A stretch of DNA of 64,000 nt from Haliscomenobacteraceae bacterium (GTDB lineage Bacteria > Bacteroidota > Bacteroidia > Chitinophagales > Saprospiraceae). Positions 20,227-27,759 of the stretch are shown in pieces; positions within the stretch are counted from its first letter, which is position 1; every line of letters starts with the position of its first letter. The notes beneath the pieces are model-generated. The model searched no databases. It had not been told where the DNA came from and saw nothing but the letters and a program-made list of their open reading frames with translations. Both the position numbers and the translations under genes were made by a program. The stretch covers positions 1-64,000 of the forward strand of contig CANMVX010000002.1 in NCBI GenBank assembly GCA_947501115.1, given 5' to 3'.

Positions 20227-20269
20227 GGTGTGCTACTTTGGCAATTGGGCTAAAGTGTTTATTGGAGAA

Positions 20270-20483
20270 ATTGTTGCCGCCCGAGGCAATATTAAGATAC
20301 ATGTGACCCTACAGTAGTAATGCAAATATAAAAGACCCCAGAGGGGTCGCATGTTTATAGTCATTATACCGCCAGGGGCCAAATTGACAATAATTTTTTG
20401 CCGCCAGGGGCATAATGGGATATTAGGGAAATTCTGCCGCCAGGGGCTAAATTGACAATAGACATGTGACCCCTCCGGGGTCA
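20270..20483 (+). repeat. Interspersed intergenic repeat, locus A
   Basis: In the 483-base gap between the convergent sdhB and hydroxylase genes. Contains three clear CCGCCAGGGGC modules (20369, 20401, 20437) plus a degenerate one near 20275, one GACCCCAGAGGGGTC element at 20334, and a TGACCCC-TCC-GGGGTCA hairpin at 20467-20483. Typical linkers are CATAATGGGATATT and AAATTGACAATA. The same modules recur at 25404-25713 (reversed) and 47091-47368. No coding potential is supported. Confidence 0.85.
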
Positions 20484-20584
20484 GAAATGAAAAGTGTAAA
20501 TTTGTATATCACAGCAGCATAGCCATGCAATCTTCGTGCTAATGTTTCTAATGTATCCAGGTTTTTTAGACAGCCTCTTTTTTT

Positions 20585-20618
20585 AAGAAAAAAAGCTGTT
20601 AAGTTTTAACCTAACAGC
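20585..20618 (-). terminator. Rho-independent terminator for the leftward hydroxylase operon
   Basis: On the minus strand GCTGTTA and TAACAGC form a 7-bp stem around a 10-base loop, followed by seven Ts, about 27 bases after the hydroxylase stop. Just left (20562-20584) lies an isolated right half of the GACAGCCTC terminator type. Confidence 0.75.
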
Positions 20619-20644
20619 CTTCGTATCTTATCTTTTATCCTTTT

Positions 20645-21310
20645 TTAATGATCGTGGGCAAGATCAGTTGGAATATTTCCTTTTAATTTTGCGTGAGTGG
20701 TACCAAAAATATAGTCCCAAAGGGGAGATGAAACACCAAACATTGTATCAGATTTTCCATAATGATGTAAAGCATGGTTAACCCATAATGCTTTAAACAT
20801 ATTATTTGGTGGTAAAAATATGTGAATGGAATAATGAACTAATAGGTAGAATGCATAGCCACTTAAGAAACCAGCAAGGAATGAGAAGGAAAATTTATCC
20901 AGTATAAGTTCAAATAGAAAAAAGAGAATCGTTCCTACCGCCACACTCATAGCAGGGGGCATTGCTAATCTTTGTTTGTCTTTCGGGTAATCATGGTGCA
21001 CACCATGCATGGTATAGGCAAATTTTGCTCTCTTTTCAGTAGTGCCTGGTAAATGATATACATGGCGGTGAACCATGTATTCTGCTAAAGTGAAAAATAA
21101 AAATCCAGTTAAATAAAGCGATGTTACCTGAAATGTGGTTAAATCGGTAGCAACTTTTGTATAATATAACAAAGCGATTGCATACAAGAAAAACATTGAG
21201 ACAGGAATGGCAATATGCGTTCTTGTTAAACTATCCAACCATTTATTTTTAAATAAAGGAACGGATATATTTTCATTAGAGAGGTAAGCTTGTTTTTTTT
21301 CGGTTCTCAT
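20645..21310 (-). CDS. Fatty acid / sterol hydroxylase superfamily membrane protein
   Basis: A 221-residue integral membrane protein with about four hydrophobic segments and the histidine boxes of the fatty acid hydroxylase superfamily: HRHVYH near residue 82, HGVHHDYP near 103, HYSIH near 160 and HALHHYGK near 177. These bind the di-iron centre that hydroxylates a lipid chain. The arrangement is closest to Scs7/FAH-type 2-hydroxylases of sphingolipid acyl chains, and Saprospiraceae relatives can make sphingolipids, so that is a reasonable guess but not proven. It starts 16 bases after the CBS-like gene on the same strand, implying co-transcription. Confidence 0.85.
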   Translation of the reverse strand: MRTEKKQAYLSNENISVPLFKNKWLDSLTRTHIAIPVSMFFLYAIALLYYTKVATDLTTFQVTSLYLTGFLFFTLAEYMVHRHVYHLPGTTEKRAKFAYTMHGVHHDYPKDKQRLAMPPAMSVAVGTILFFLFELILDKFSFSFLAGFLSGYAFYLLVHYSIHIFLPPNNMFKALWVNHALHHYGKSDTMFGVSSPLWDYIFGTTHAKLKGNIPTDLAHDH

Positions 21311-21326
21311 TTATTGAAAATTTTTG

Positions 21327-22523
21327 TTATAAACCTAATGATTTTTTAGTCTGGCTAATATATTTTCTGTACATCAAACGATAAATCCGGTAATAAGTTC
21401 TGTACCTTCTTTTAACAGATTCGTAGCTATAGTAGTGTTCGTGGTCTTCCCATTCATTGATAGAAGGAACTTTGGTTTCTGACTCATTTCCCAAAAGATA
21501 ACCTTGCTCAGTCATCCATCCGTCATTATAAATTTTTCCAAGATATCTTGAACCATGGTCAGAAAAAAGAGCTACTACCACGCTATTTTCATCTAATTCA
21601 TGTTGAATCTGAAACATACCATGCATGGCAGAACCACTGGAATAACCCATCAAAAGTCCTTCCTTTGATGCAAGTTCTCTGGCTCTGATGGCACTATCTT
21701 TATCACTTACTTTTATAAAGTCGTCGATTAAAGAAAAATCTATATTGGAAGGAATGATGTTTTTACCTAAACCTTCAACTTTGTATGGTTTTATTTCATT
21801 TGGATCATAAATACCTGTCTCCCAAAACTTCTTTAAGACGGATCCGTAAGCATCAATACCAATAATGCGAATGGCTGGATTCTGTTCTTTAAGATATTTT
21901 GCTACACCTGAAAGGGTGCCACCCGTTCCGGCACAACAAACATAATGGGTAATTTTACCTTCCGTTTGTTTCCATATTTCAGGTCCCGTAGAATGGTAAT
22001 GTGCCGCTGCATTATCTGTATTAAAGTTTTGTGCCAAATAAAATGCATTAGGTGTTTCTTTAGCTATTTGTTCCGCTCTGGAATAGTAAGACCTTGGGTC
22101 TTCGGGACTTACATCAACAGGACAAATGACAACTTCCGCTCCGAGTGATTTTAATAAAGATATTTTTTCAGTAGAGGCTTTACTGGTAAGCGTGAGAATG
22201 CATTTGTAGCCTTTTATCGCTGATAACATAGCTATACTAAACCCTGTATTTCCCGATGTTGCTTCAACAATAGTTCCTCCTGGTTTGATTAAGCCTTTTT
22301 TTTCAGCTTGTTCAACCATATAAAAAGCTATTCTGTCTTTGGCACTTTGGCCAGGATTAAATGCCTCTACCTTAGCATAATATGTTCCAGTTAAACCCGC
22401 TGTTATCTTATTTAACCTTACCAAAGGTGTATTGCCGATGGTACCACTTAAATTTTCATAAACCATAACCTTTCTATTCCAATTAATTAAACTGTTAATG
22501 CTTTTAGTGGTATATTCATTCAC
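21327..22523 (-). CDS. PLP-dependent cystathionine beta-synthase-like enzyme
   Basis: A 398-residue fold-type II PLP enzyme. GQSAKDR carries the cofactor lysine (K62), TSGNTG binds the PLP phosphate side, and CAGTGGTLSG is the glycine-rich loop. The NAAAHYHSTGPEIW and EGLGKNIIPS segments are closer to cystathionine beta-synthase than to CysK. The regulatory CBS domain pair is missing; instead there is a basic tyrosine-rich tail of about 50 residues. It likely condenses serine or an activated serine with homocysteine or sulfide. A TATATTTG box at 22539-22546 puts the transcript start about ten bases before ATG 22523, supporting that start over the internal Met20. It leads a two-gene operon with the hydroxylase. 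Confidence 0.85.
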   Translation of the reverse strand: MNEYTTKSINSLINWNRKVMVYENLSGTIGNTPLVRLNKITAGLTGTYYAKVEAFNPGQSAKDRIAFYMVEQAEKKGLIKPGGTIVEATSGNTGFSIAMLSAIKGYKCILTLTSKASTEKISLLKSLGAEVVICPVDVSPEDPRSYYSRAEQIAKETPNAFYLAQNFNTDNAAAHYHSTGPEIWKQTEGKITHYVCCAGTGGTLSGVAKYLKEQNPAIRIIGIDAYGSVLKKFWETGIYDPNEIKPYKVEGLGKNIIPSNIDFSLIDDFIKVSDKDSAIRARELASKEGLLMGYSSGSAMHGMFQIQHELDENSVVVALFSDHGSRYLGKIYNDGWMTEQGYLLGNESETKVPSINEWEDHEHYYSYESVKRRYRTYYRIYRLMYRKYISQTKKSLGL

Positions 22524-22538
22524 GGTACTTTAGAGCCG

Positions 22539-22546
22539 CAAATATA
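22539..22546 (-). promoter_or_regulatory. -7 box of the CBS-like / hydroxylase operon
   Basis: TATATTTG on the minus strand, an exact TAnnTTTG match, about 16 bases upstream of the ATG at 22523. No clear -33 TTG was seen. Confidence 0.45.
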
Positions 22547-22585
22547 CAGTAAATAAATACATTTTTGTGTTTTAGTAATGTTAAA

Positions 22586-23413
22586 TCATTTTAAATACCC
22601 TTGCTGACGTAGAAAAATTTCTGTTTGTTTCAACGTTTCATCATAGTACGGATTTTTACCATCTTTCCAACCAAAGAATCCATGACCCGCCCCCTCGTAT
22701 AAAAATAAAGTGCATTGTCCTCCAGCTGCTTTTATTCTATCGCGAAAAATCTCTCCTGTAGAAACGGGTATTAAAGCATCTTTTGTGCCTAAAAAAAGGA
22801 CGGTCGGTGGAAATCTTTTAGTGATACCATGCATGGGGGATATATCGGGAAACCAGGTTTTTATTCTTTCGTAACCATAGCCTTCAGGTCCGTTATCAAT
22901 CACCGGGTTAAACAAAACCAGGCTGTTAGGTTTAGCACTTACAGCGATAGCATCCTTTGGATCGTTAATATTTATGGAGGTGAAGGCCGCCGCAGCCAAA
23001 TGCCCGCCGGCAGATCCGCCACCAGCAGCTATTTTATTGGGTAAAATATGTAATTCTTTATCGTTGAGCCTTAAAAAGCGAATAGCAGATTTAGCATCTT
23101 CCAAGGCTTCTTTCGGGGTTGTGCCATGCACATTTTTTAATCGATACGAAGCTCTGATCGCCACCATTCCCTGGCTGGCCAGATATTCCGATTGGGGTAA
23201 AAATTGTTCTGCAGTTCCATTATTCCATCCACCTCCATGAAAAAAAATAATAGCCGAATGTCTTTTTTTAACTTTATCAGGATAATGTATCCATACCTTT
23301 AACTCTGTAGTATCTATCTTTTTATATATAATAACCGTATCTCTTTGTGCGGAAAGAAGGTAAGTTAGGAAAAGGATTCCTATAGTGCAAAAGGTCTTTT
23401 TAAGGATTATCAT
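22586..23413 (-). CDS. Secreted alpha/beta hydrolase (esterase/lipase-like)
   Basis: A 275-residue protein with a signal peptide (ending near LLSAQ, residue 23) and the hormone-sensitive-lipase-type features FFHGGGW (oxyanion hole) and GGGSAGGHLA (nucleophile Ser). Acid and base candidates are LGTKDALIPV and GAGHGFFGW near the C-terminus. It presumably hydrolyses an ester in the periplasm or outside; the substrate is not evident. Its ATG overlaps the stop of the upstream PhoD-like gene by four bases (ATGA), so the two are translationally coupled and probably act together. Confidence 0.87.
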   Translation of the reverse strand: MIILKKTFCTIGILFLTYLLSAQRDTVIIYKKIDTTELKVWIHYPDKVKKRHSAIIFFHGGGWNNGTAEQFLPQSEYLASQGMVAIRASYRLKNVHGTTPKEALEDAKSAIRFLRLNDKELHILPNKIAAGGGSAGGHLAAAAFTSININDPKDAIAVSAKPNSLVLFNPVIDNGPEGYGYERIKTWFPDISPMHGITKRFPPTVLFLGTKDALIPVSTGEIFRDRIKAAGGQCTLFLYEGAGHGFFGWKDGKNPYYDETLKQTEIFLRQQGYLK

Positions 23414-24816
23414 TTTGTCTTTTTAATTATTTCTGTGTGAACAACTTTCCCATTAACGTCATAATGGATAAAAGTAAGATAAGGCTCTTTGGCTTTATAT
23501 TCCATGGATAGACTGAGAAATCCTCCAGCAACCCTTAAAAATTTATGTTCAGGTCTTACTTCTTCTGGCGGCCATCCTTGAGCATGAAAATCACTGACAG
23601 GGCCCGATCCAAATTCCATTACACCAGATGGTATGTCTTGGGAAACATATTGCCAATGACGGTCTCCGTTGATTACGATCATATTTTCTTTCTGTAAAAA
23701 GGTTCTTACCCAATCTCCTTCTTTTTGAAAAGCTTTGTTTGCGTGATTATCTGCTTTTGAAGCTCTGTCAGGTCCAATAATTGGCGTTGGTGAAATGATT
23801 ATTTTGAAGGTGGCTTTTGAATTTTGAACGGATTTTATCAGCCAGTTTTTTTGCTCCTCACCCCAGATCGTTTTAGTTCCATCGTCAGCAGAAGTGTTGT
23901 CACTTCTAAATTCTCTGCCTTCCATAAGCCAAAATTGTATGTCTTTTCCCCATGTTATTGTTCTATAAGGTTTATCTAGTAAAGGCACATTTTCTTTCCA
24001 GATTTCCAACCCTTCTGAATAGGTTAATTTACCAAATGGTTTCGATGCTGAATGAACATCGTCTGCCAATAAATCATGATCATCTTTTAGCAAATAAATA
24101 GGGGTATGTCGAAAAAATAACCGGATGAAAGGCCATGCATTCATAGCATGCCACTTATGTCTTGCCTTTTCAGCCTGATCTGCCATTGGTCCTGGCTTAT
24201 CATAATAAACAAAATCTCCTGTCTGGACGAATAAATCAGGATGTAACTTTGACATTTCATTGTAAATCTTAAATCCATTTATAGAATCATCAAAAGACCA
24301 GAAATACTGACATGAAGAGGTCGTTAATAAAAGAGGGGCTCGTTCATTTGGTTTAGGAGAAGTTTTAAAATAGCCCGTATCAGTATTTATCATTCCTTCT
24401 GGATCTTTCTTTCCTTCAATAATCAATTGATAAGTGTGTTGGTTTTTAAGGCCTTCAAAGACATGAAAAACACAATAGTCATGCTTTGATGTTGCTGGTT
24501 TCCATGGCGATATCTTTTTATTGCCATGGATATCTTTTAAAATAAATCTTACATACCCATTTATACCCTTAACTCCTCCATCCATTTTATCAATAGGTTG
24601 ATTTTCATCAAATTGGATTGGATGCCTGAAAACTTCAGACCTTCTCTGGTGTGTAATCGAATTTGGAAACGCCTGTCCACACAATCGTGTCCAAATCACG
24701 ACTCTGTCTGAAGTTATTTCACTTATTTTAAAACCAGTAGTAAAAAAAACGTCCTGTGAGTGCCCTTTAAGAAATATTAGCATTAAAATGCAAAGGGTAA
24801 AAGGTTTTAACTTCAT
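23410..24816 (-). CDS. PhoD-like secreted alkaline phosphatase / phosphodiesterase
   Basis: A 468-residue protein with a signal peptide (ending near KGHSQ, residue 21). An N-terminal Ig-like PhoD domain (IVWTRLCG) is followed by a metallophosphatase core with TGDFVYYD, DDHDLLADD and NGDRHWQYV as metal-binding segments. PhoD enzymes release phosphate from diesters or monoesters outside the cytoplasm using calcium and iron. It lies first in a coupled pair with the esterase, overlapping it by four bases. The tail (residues about 440-468) lacks a recognisable T9SS signal, so it is probably periplasmic. Confidence 0.88.
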   Translation of the reverse strand: MKLKPFTLCILMLIFLKGHSQDVFFTTGFKISEITSDRVVIWTRLCGQAFPNSITHQRRSEVFRHPIQFDENQPIDKMDGGVKGINGYVRFILKDIHGNKKISPWKPATSKHDYCVFHVFEGLKNQHTYQLIIEGKKDPEGMINTDTGYFKTSPKPNERAPLLLTTSSCQYFWSFDDSINGFKIYNEMSKLHPDLFVQTGDFVYYDKPGPMADQAEKARHKWHAMNAWPFIRLFFRHTPIYLLKDDHDLLADDVHSASKPFGKLTYSEGLEIWKENVPLLDKPYRTITWGKDIQFWLMEGREFRSDNTSADDGTKTIWGEEQKNWLIKSVQNSKATFKIIISPTPIIGPDRASKADNHANKAFQKEGDWVRTFLQKENMIVINGDRHWQYVSQDIPSGVMEFGSGPVSDFHAQGWPPEEVRPEHKFLRVAGGFLSLSMEYKAKEPYLTFIHYDVNGKVVHTEIIKKTK

Positions 24817-24939
24817 GATAGTTTTGTAGGATTAAGGTAAATAGAGACATATTATTTAAAATAATTGTCGCACGAAAAATATATCCAAAATTATTTTGGG
24901 TTTATTCTTTTAACGTCTGTTTTAAAACGCTTTTAGTTT

Positions 24940-24947
24940 TACCTTTG
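24940..24947 (+). promoter_or_regulatory. -7 box of the Nudix gene
   Basis: TACCTTTG, an exact TAnnTTTG match, 21 bases before the ATG at 24969. The region upstream is AT-rich with no clear TTG at the expected distance. Confidence 0.42.
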
Positions 24948-24968
24948 TGCGTTGTTTAAAAAGTCCCA

Positions 24969-25403
24969 ATGAATTCACTTAAATCATCCTTAAAAGTAAG
25001 ATTAATTCTTTTTAATCAAGGAAAAATCTTATTGCTTAAACAAACCAAATTGAATGGGGGCAATTATACCCTGGTGGGCGGTAATGTTGAGTTGGGTGAA
25101 ACGAGCAAGGAGGCTTTAGTGAGAGAGTGTAAGGAGGAAGCGGGAATAACTATTCTGGAAGGTGATTTAAGATTAGTGCATGTTTTGCAAAAAACAAGCA
25201 TCAAAAGTCAGCGCCTGGTTCTGTATTTCAAAGCTTTTCGATGGGAGGGTGAGCTTCAGCGAAATGAACCTCAAAAGTTTAAAGCCGCAGAATGGCACGA
25301 TCTGCATAAATTACCAAAAAATTTGACGGGAACCATCAAAAGAGTTTTAAAGGATTACAAAGAGGGAGTGCTTTTTACTAACGAAAAAAATATTACCACC
25401 TAG
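24969..25403 (+). CDS. Nudix hydrolase
   Basis: A 144-residue protein with a complete Nudix box: G-x5-E-x7-R-E-C-K-E-E-A-G-I (residues about 38-60). The glutamates bind the metal used to cleave a nucleoside diphosphate linked to another group. There is no extra domain and no signal peptide, so it acts in the cytoplasm. The substrate cannot be told from the sequence; the short form resembles house-cleaning Nudix enzymes. The gene stands alone, and its stop codon is followed at once by repeat locus B, without a visible terminator of its own. Confidence 0.88.
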   Translation: MNSLKSSLKVRLILFNQGKILLLKQTKLNGGNYTLVGGNVELGETSKEALVRECKEEAGITILEGDLRLVHVLQKTSIKSQRLVLYFKAFRWEGELQRNEPQKFKAAEWHDLHKLPKNLTGTIKRVLKDYKEGVLFTNEKNITT

Positions 25404-25713
25404 TAAACATGCGACCCCTCTGGGTTGATTCATAATATCCTGACCCCGGAGGGGTCACATGTCTATTGACAATTTTAGCCCCTGGCGGCACAATTTCCCC
25501 AATATCCCATTATGCCCTTGGCGGCAAAAATCCTATAAACATGCGACCCCTTCAGGGTCGGTTTTCAAATAACCTGACCCCGGAGGGGTCACATGTCTAT
25601 AGCCCATTATGCCCCTGGCGGCACAAATTCCCAACATACCATTATGCCCCTGGCGGCACAAATTCCCAACATATTACCATTATGCCCCTGGCGGCACAAT
25701 TTCCCCAATATTA
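25404..25713 (-). repeat. Interspersed intergenic repeat, locus B
   Basis: Fills the whole 311-base gap between the convergent Nudix and lepB stop codons. Contains GCGACCCCT-type elements (25411, 25543), two perfect TGACCCC-GGA-GGGGTCA hairpins (25441-25457 and 25575-25591), and five GCCCCTGGCGGC-type modules separated by CACAATTTCCC or CACAAATTCCC and CCATTAT linkers. It is the reverse orientation of loci A and C. It abuts the Nudix stop codon and comes within two bases of that of lepB, so its hairpins may provide both 3' ends. Confidence 0.88.
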
Positions 25714-25714
25714 T

Positions 25715-27319
25715 TTATTTCGTGTCTGCACGGGTAAATATTCTATTCCAGACAATCCCTTTAGATGGGCTTCCCTCCAAAAAGGACATCCAGATAAATA
25801 AAGGTTTTCCAACAACGTGCGTCTCAGGAACGAATCCCCAGAAACGGCTATCCTCAGAATTATGTCTGTTATCACCCATCATCCAATAATAGTTTTGTTC
25901 TATGGTATAATGAGAACTTAATTTACCGTCAATATAAAATTTATTGCCATCTATACGAAGTTGGTGTCCTTCGTAAACTTGAATGATACGTTGGTAAAGC
26001 GCTATACTTTCCTTATTCAGAGCAACCTTAGCACCAGCTTTTGGTATATAAATAGGTCCAAAATCATCTCTGGTCCAATTTCCAAAATGCAGAGCATCAT
26101 TTGGAAATAATCGTCCACTTTCACCGTATAATTTTCCTACATCCACTTTTTCAATTTTGATGGACGGATCCATGGCTTTAATTTTCGCTTTTTGACCGTT
26201 GTTCAACACTAAATAAAAGGCATTGGGTGATTGTTGCATTCTATCTTCTGTGCTAATCGCCCATTTGGTAAAATCTCTTGTGTTTATAGCTGCATTTGGA
26301 GATAAAACGGAATACATGAACTGGACATTTTCAGGATTTTTACCCTTTTTTCCATTGATATAAACTTGCTGAGCTCTTATCTCCAAAGAATCACCTGGTA
26401 AACCGATGCAACGTTTGATGTAATGATCCATTTTATCAAGAGGTCTGGTAACCAATGGATTCAAGCCAGATTGAATGGCCCCCGAAAACATTGGGGGAAT
26501 AGATCCACGTCGCAAATCATAAATACTCCAGGTTCTTTCAGGAAAAACATAAACACTGTCACCTTCGGGATAATTAAAAACGACAGGATCGTTACGATCT
26601 ATGGTTTCTAATGCGGGTAATCTTTGATACTTTAGTTGCGGTTTTTTAATGTATGACTCACCGCCGATCACAGGAATTCTATTATGTAAAAGGGGAAGCA
26701 TAGCTATGGTTTGAGGCATTCTAATTCCATAGTGGCCTTTACTTACAAACAAAAAATCTCCAACGACCAAGGAGCCTTCCATGGAGGAGGTTGGGATGAC
26801 AAATGCCTCAATAAGAAACATACGTATAAAGGTGGCGGCAAATACAGCAAAAATAATCGCCTCGGCCCATTCTCTTACCGGAGATTTTTTGAACGGATTT
26901 TGTGCAACTAATTTATTGTATTGCTTGGTATCGTTTGCGATTCTTGCTGCTTCAATAGCATCTAATATCGATTTTTCGTAAGTTAAAACAGGCCCTTGAT
27001 AGCTCAAATCTTTTCTAAAACTCAGGTAAATTAGATAAATGGGGGCAAACACTACGACCAGTACATGGTGCCAAAATTGATAGACTTTGAATGATCTCAC
27101 CAAATCTATCATTAAAGCAGCAAAAATGAAAATATTTACAATCGGTATTAATATTAGCAAACCATAGCTGGCCTTTCTGCCAACTAATTCTCCGCAAACC
27201 ATAAATTGATACACGGGAACAAATGCTTTCCATACACTTACACCCGCTTTTTTAAATACGGCTGCCAGGGAAATCATTAGTAAAATAAAATATAACAGTA
27301 AAAATTCAGAAAGACCCAT
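25715..27319 (-). CDS. lepB: Signal peptidase I with Bacteroidota N-terminal membrane extension
   Basis: Removes signal peptides at the inner membrane. From ATG 27319 the protein is 534 residues. An ATG at 27352 is unlikely because the predicted transcript start (promoter 27342-27373) lies inside that extension. The first about 110 residues hold several membrane helices of the DUF5684-like type found in this phylum. A further helix precedes PTSSMEGSL (catalytic Ser near 178), and HYIKRCIGLPGD supplies the general-base Lys near 301. The Ser-Lys spacing is about 120 residues, far more than the about 55 of the Escherichia coli enzyme. The conserved MGDNRHNSEDSR box is near residue 500. Confidence 0.93.
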   Translation of the reverse strand: MGLSEFLLLYFILLMISLAAVFKKAGVSVWKAFVPVYQFMVCGELVGRKASYGLLILIPIVNIFIFAALMIDLVRSFKVYQFWHHVLVVVFAPIYLIYLSFRKDLSYQGPVLTYEKSILDAIEAARIANDTKQYNKLVAQNPFKKSPVREWAEAIIFAVFAATFIRMFLIEAFVIPTSSMEGSLVVGDFLFVSKGHYGIRMPQTIAMLPLLHNRIPVIGGESYIKKPQLKYQRLPALETIDRNDPVVFNYPEGDSVYVFPERTWSIYDLRRGSIPPMFSGAIQSGLNPLVTRPLDKMDHYIKRCIGLPGDSLEIRAQQVYINGKKGKNPENVQFMYSVLSPNAAINTRDFTKWAISTEDRMQQSPNAFYLVLNNGQKAKIKAMDPSIKIEKVDVGKLYGESGRLFPNDALHFGNWTRDDFGPIYIPKAGAKVALNKESIALYQRIIQVYEGHQLRIDGNKFYIDGKLSSHYTIEQNYYWMMGDNRHNSEDSRFWGFVPETHVVGKPLFIWMSFLEGSPSKGIVWNRIFTRADTK

Positions 27320-27341
27320 TAGCTTAATTTTTTTTAAACGC

Positions 27342-27373
27342 CAAATATACAAATACTATATTGATTGGACAAA
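27342..27373 (-). promoter_or_regulatory. Promoter of lepB
   Basis: On the minus strand TTTG (27370-27373) and TATATTTG (27342-27349) are separated by exactly 20 bases, a textbook Bacteroidota -33/-7 pair. The predicted start, near 27336, gives a leader of about 16 bases to ATG 27319. Confidence 0.72.
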
Positions 27374-27407
27374 TATATTCGATGAGGGATATTCTTAGAT
27401 TAACATC

Positions 27408-27443
27408 AAAAAAAAAGAGCAGCTGCCGAAACCGGAACTGCTC
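27408..27443 (-). terminator. Rho-independent terminator of the candidate small RNA
   Basis: On the minus strand GAGCAG and CTGCTC pair, with inner CCG and CGG, followed by nine Ts. It lies about 35 bases upstream of the lepB promoter and 90 bases upstream of its ATG, so it must end a separate leftward transcript. Confidence 0.8.
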
Positions 27444-27610
27444 CTGGTGGGAGATTATACTCTGTTAAGTGTAGAACAAAACAGCCTTTAAAAACCCAGT
27501 TTAGGGACCTAATTTTCTCTTAAGAAACCCCGACAGGTGTTGTGTTGATAGGCTACAAATGTTCGTCTGAAAAATACCTTTATATGTTCATGAGGTTCTT
27601 TACATTTAAT
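27408..27610 (-). ncRNA. Candidate structured small RNA of about 200 nt upstream of lepB
   Basis: Read on the minus strand, a TAAATTTG box (27617-27624) would start a transcript near 27610. It ends in a very strong terminator at 27408-27443. In between there is no ORF. AGCCT pairs with AGGCT and, further out, GAACA with TGTTC, forming a long irregular stem. Inside lie TTTCT-TAAG-AGAAA and an ACCT/AGGT pairing. A free-standing 200-nt RNA folding into one long interrupted rod is reminiscent of 6S RNA, but I cannot confirm the family. It is not tmRNA, RNase P RNA or SRP RNA by their conserved motifs. Confidence 0.48.
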
Positions 27611-27616
27611 AAGGGA

Positions 27617-27624
27617 CAAATTTA
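27617..27624 (-). promoter_or_regulatory. -7 box of the candidate small RNA
   Basis: TAAATTTG on the minus strand, an exact TAnnTTTG match. No convincing -33 TTG at 19-21 bases. Confidence 0.35.
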
Positions 27625-27707
27625 AAAGGTTTTCTTTATTATTTATATTTTTTTTGATTTCTTAAGTAATAATTCTTACCTACTAAAAGATATATGCTTA
27701 ATATTGA

Positions 27708-27715
27708 TATATTTG
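27708..27715 (+). promoter_or_regulatory. -7 box of the 484-residue unknown gene
   Basis: TATATTTG, an exact TAnnTTTG match, about 45 bases before the TTG start at 27760. Confidence 0.42.
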
Positions 27716-27759
27716 TAAAATAATTATTTGTTTATTTCAGTATTTAATTTTAAAAACTT

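Noticed and set aside
20162-20644. CRISPR-like appearance of short repeats
   Set aside because: Units vary in order, spacing and sequence, the linkers are themselves repeated, and there are no cas genes.
25466-25889. Two overlapping rightward ORFs of about 100 codons with repeated APGGT/CPWRHK peptides
   Set aside because: They are translations of the palindromic repeat at 25404-25713, running on into the antisense of lepB. The peptide repetition comes from the DNA repeats.
27408-27610. tmRNA, RNase P RNA or SRP RNA as the identity of the candidate RNA
   Set aside because: None of their conserved core motifs (tmRNA ends, the GAGGAAAGTCC-type RNase P core, the SRP GGAAGGNAGCAGC loop) is present.
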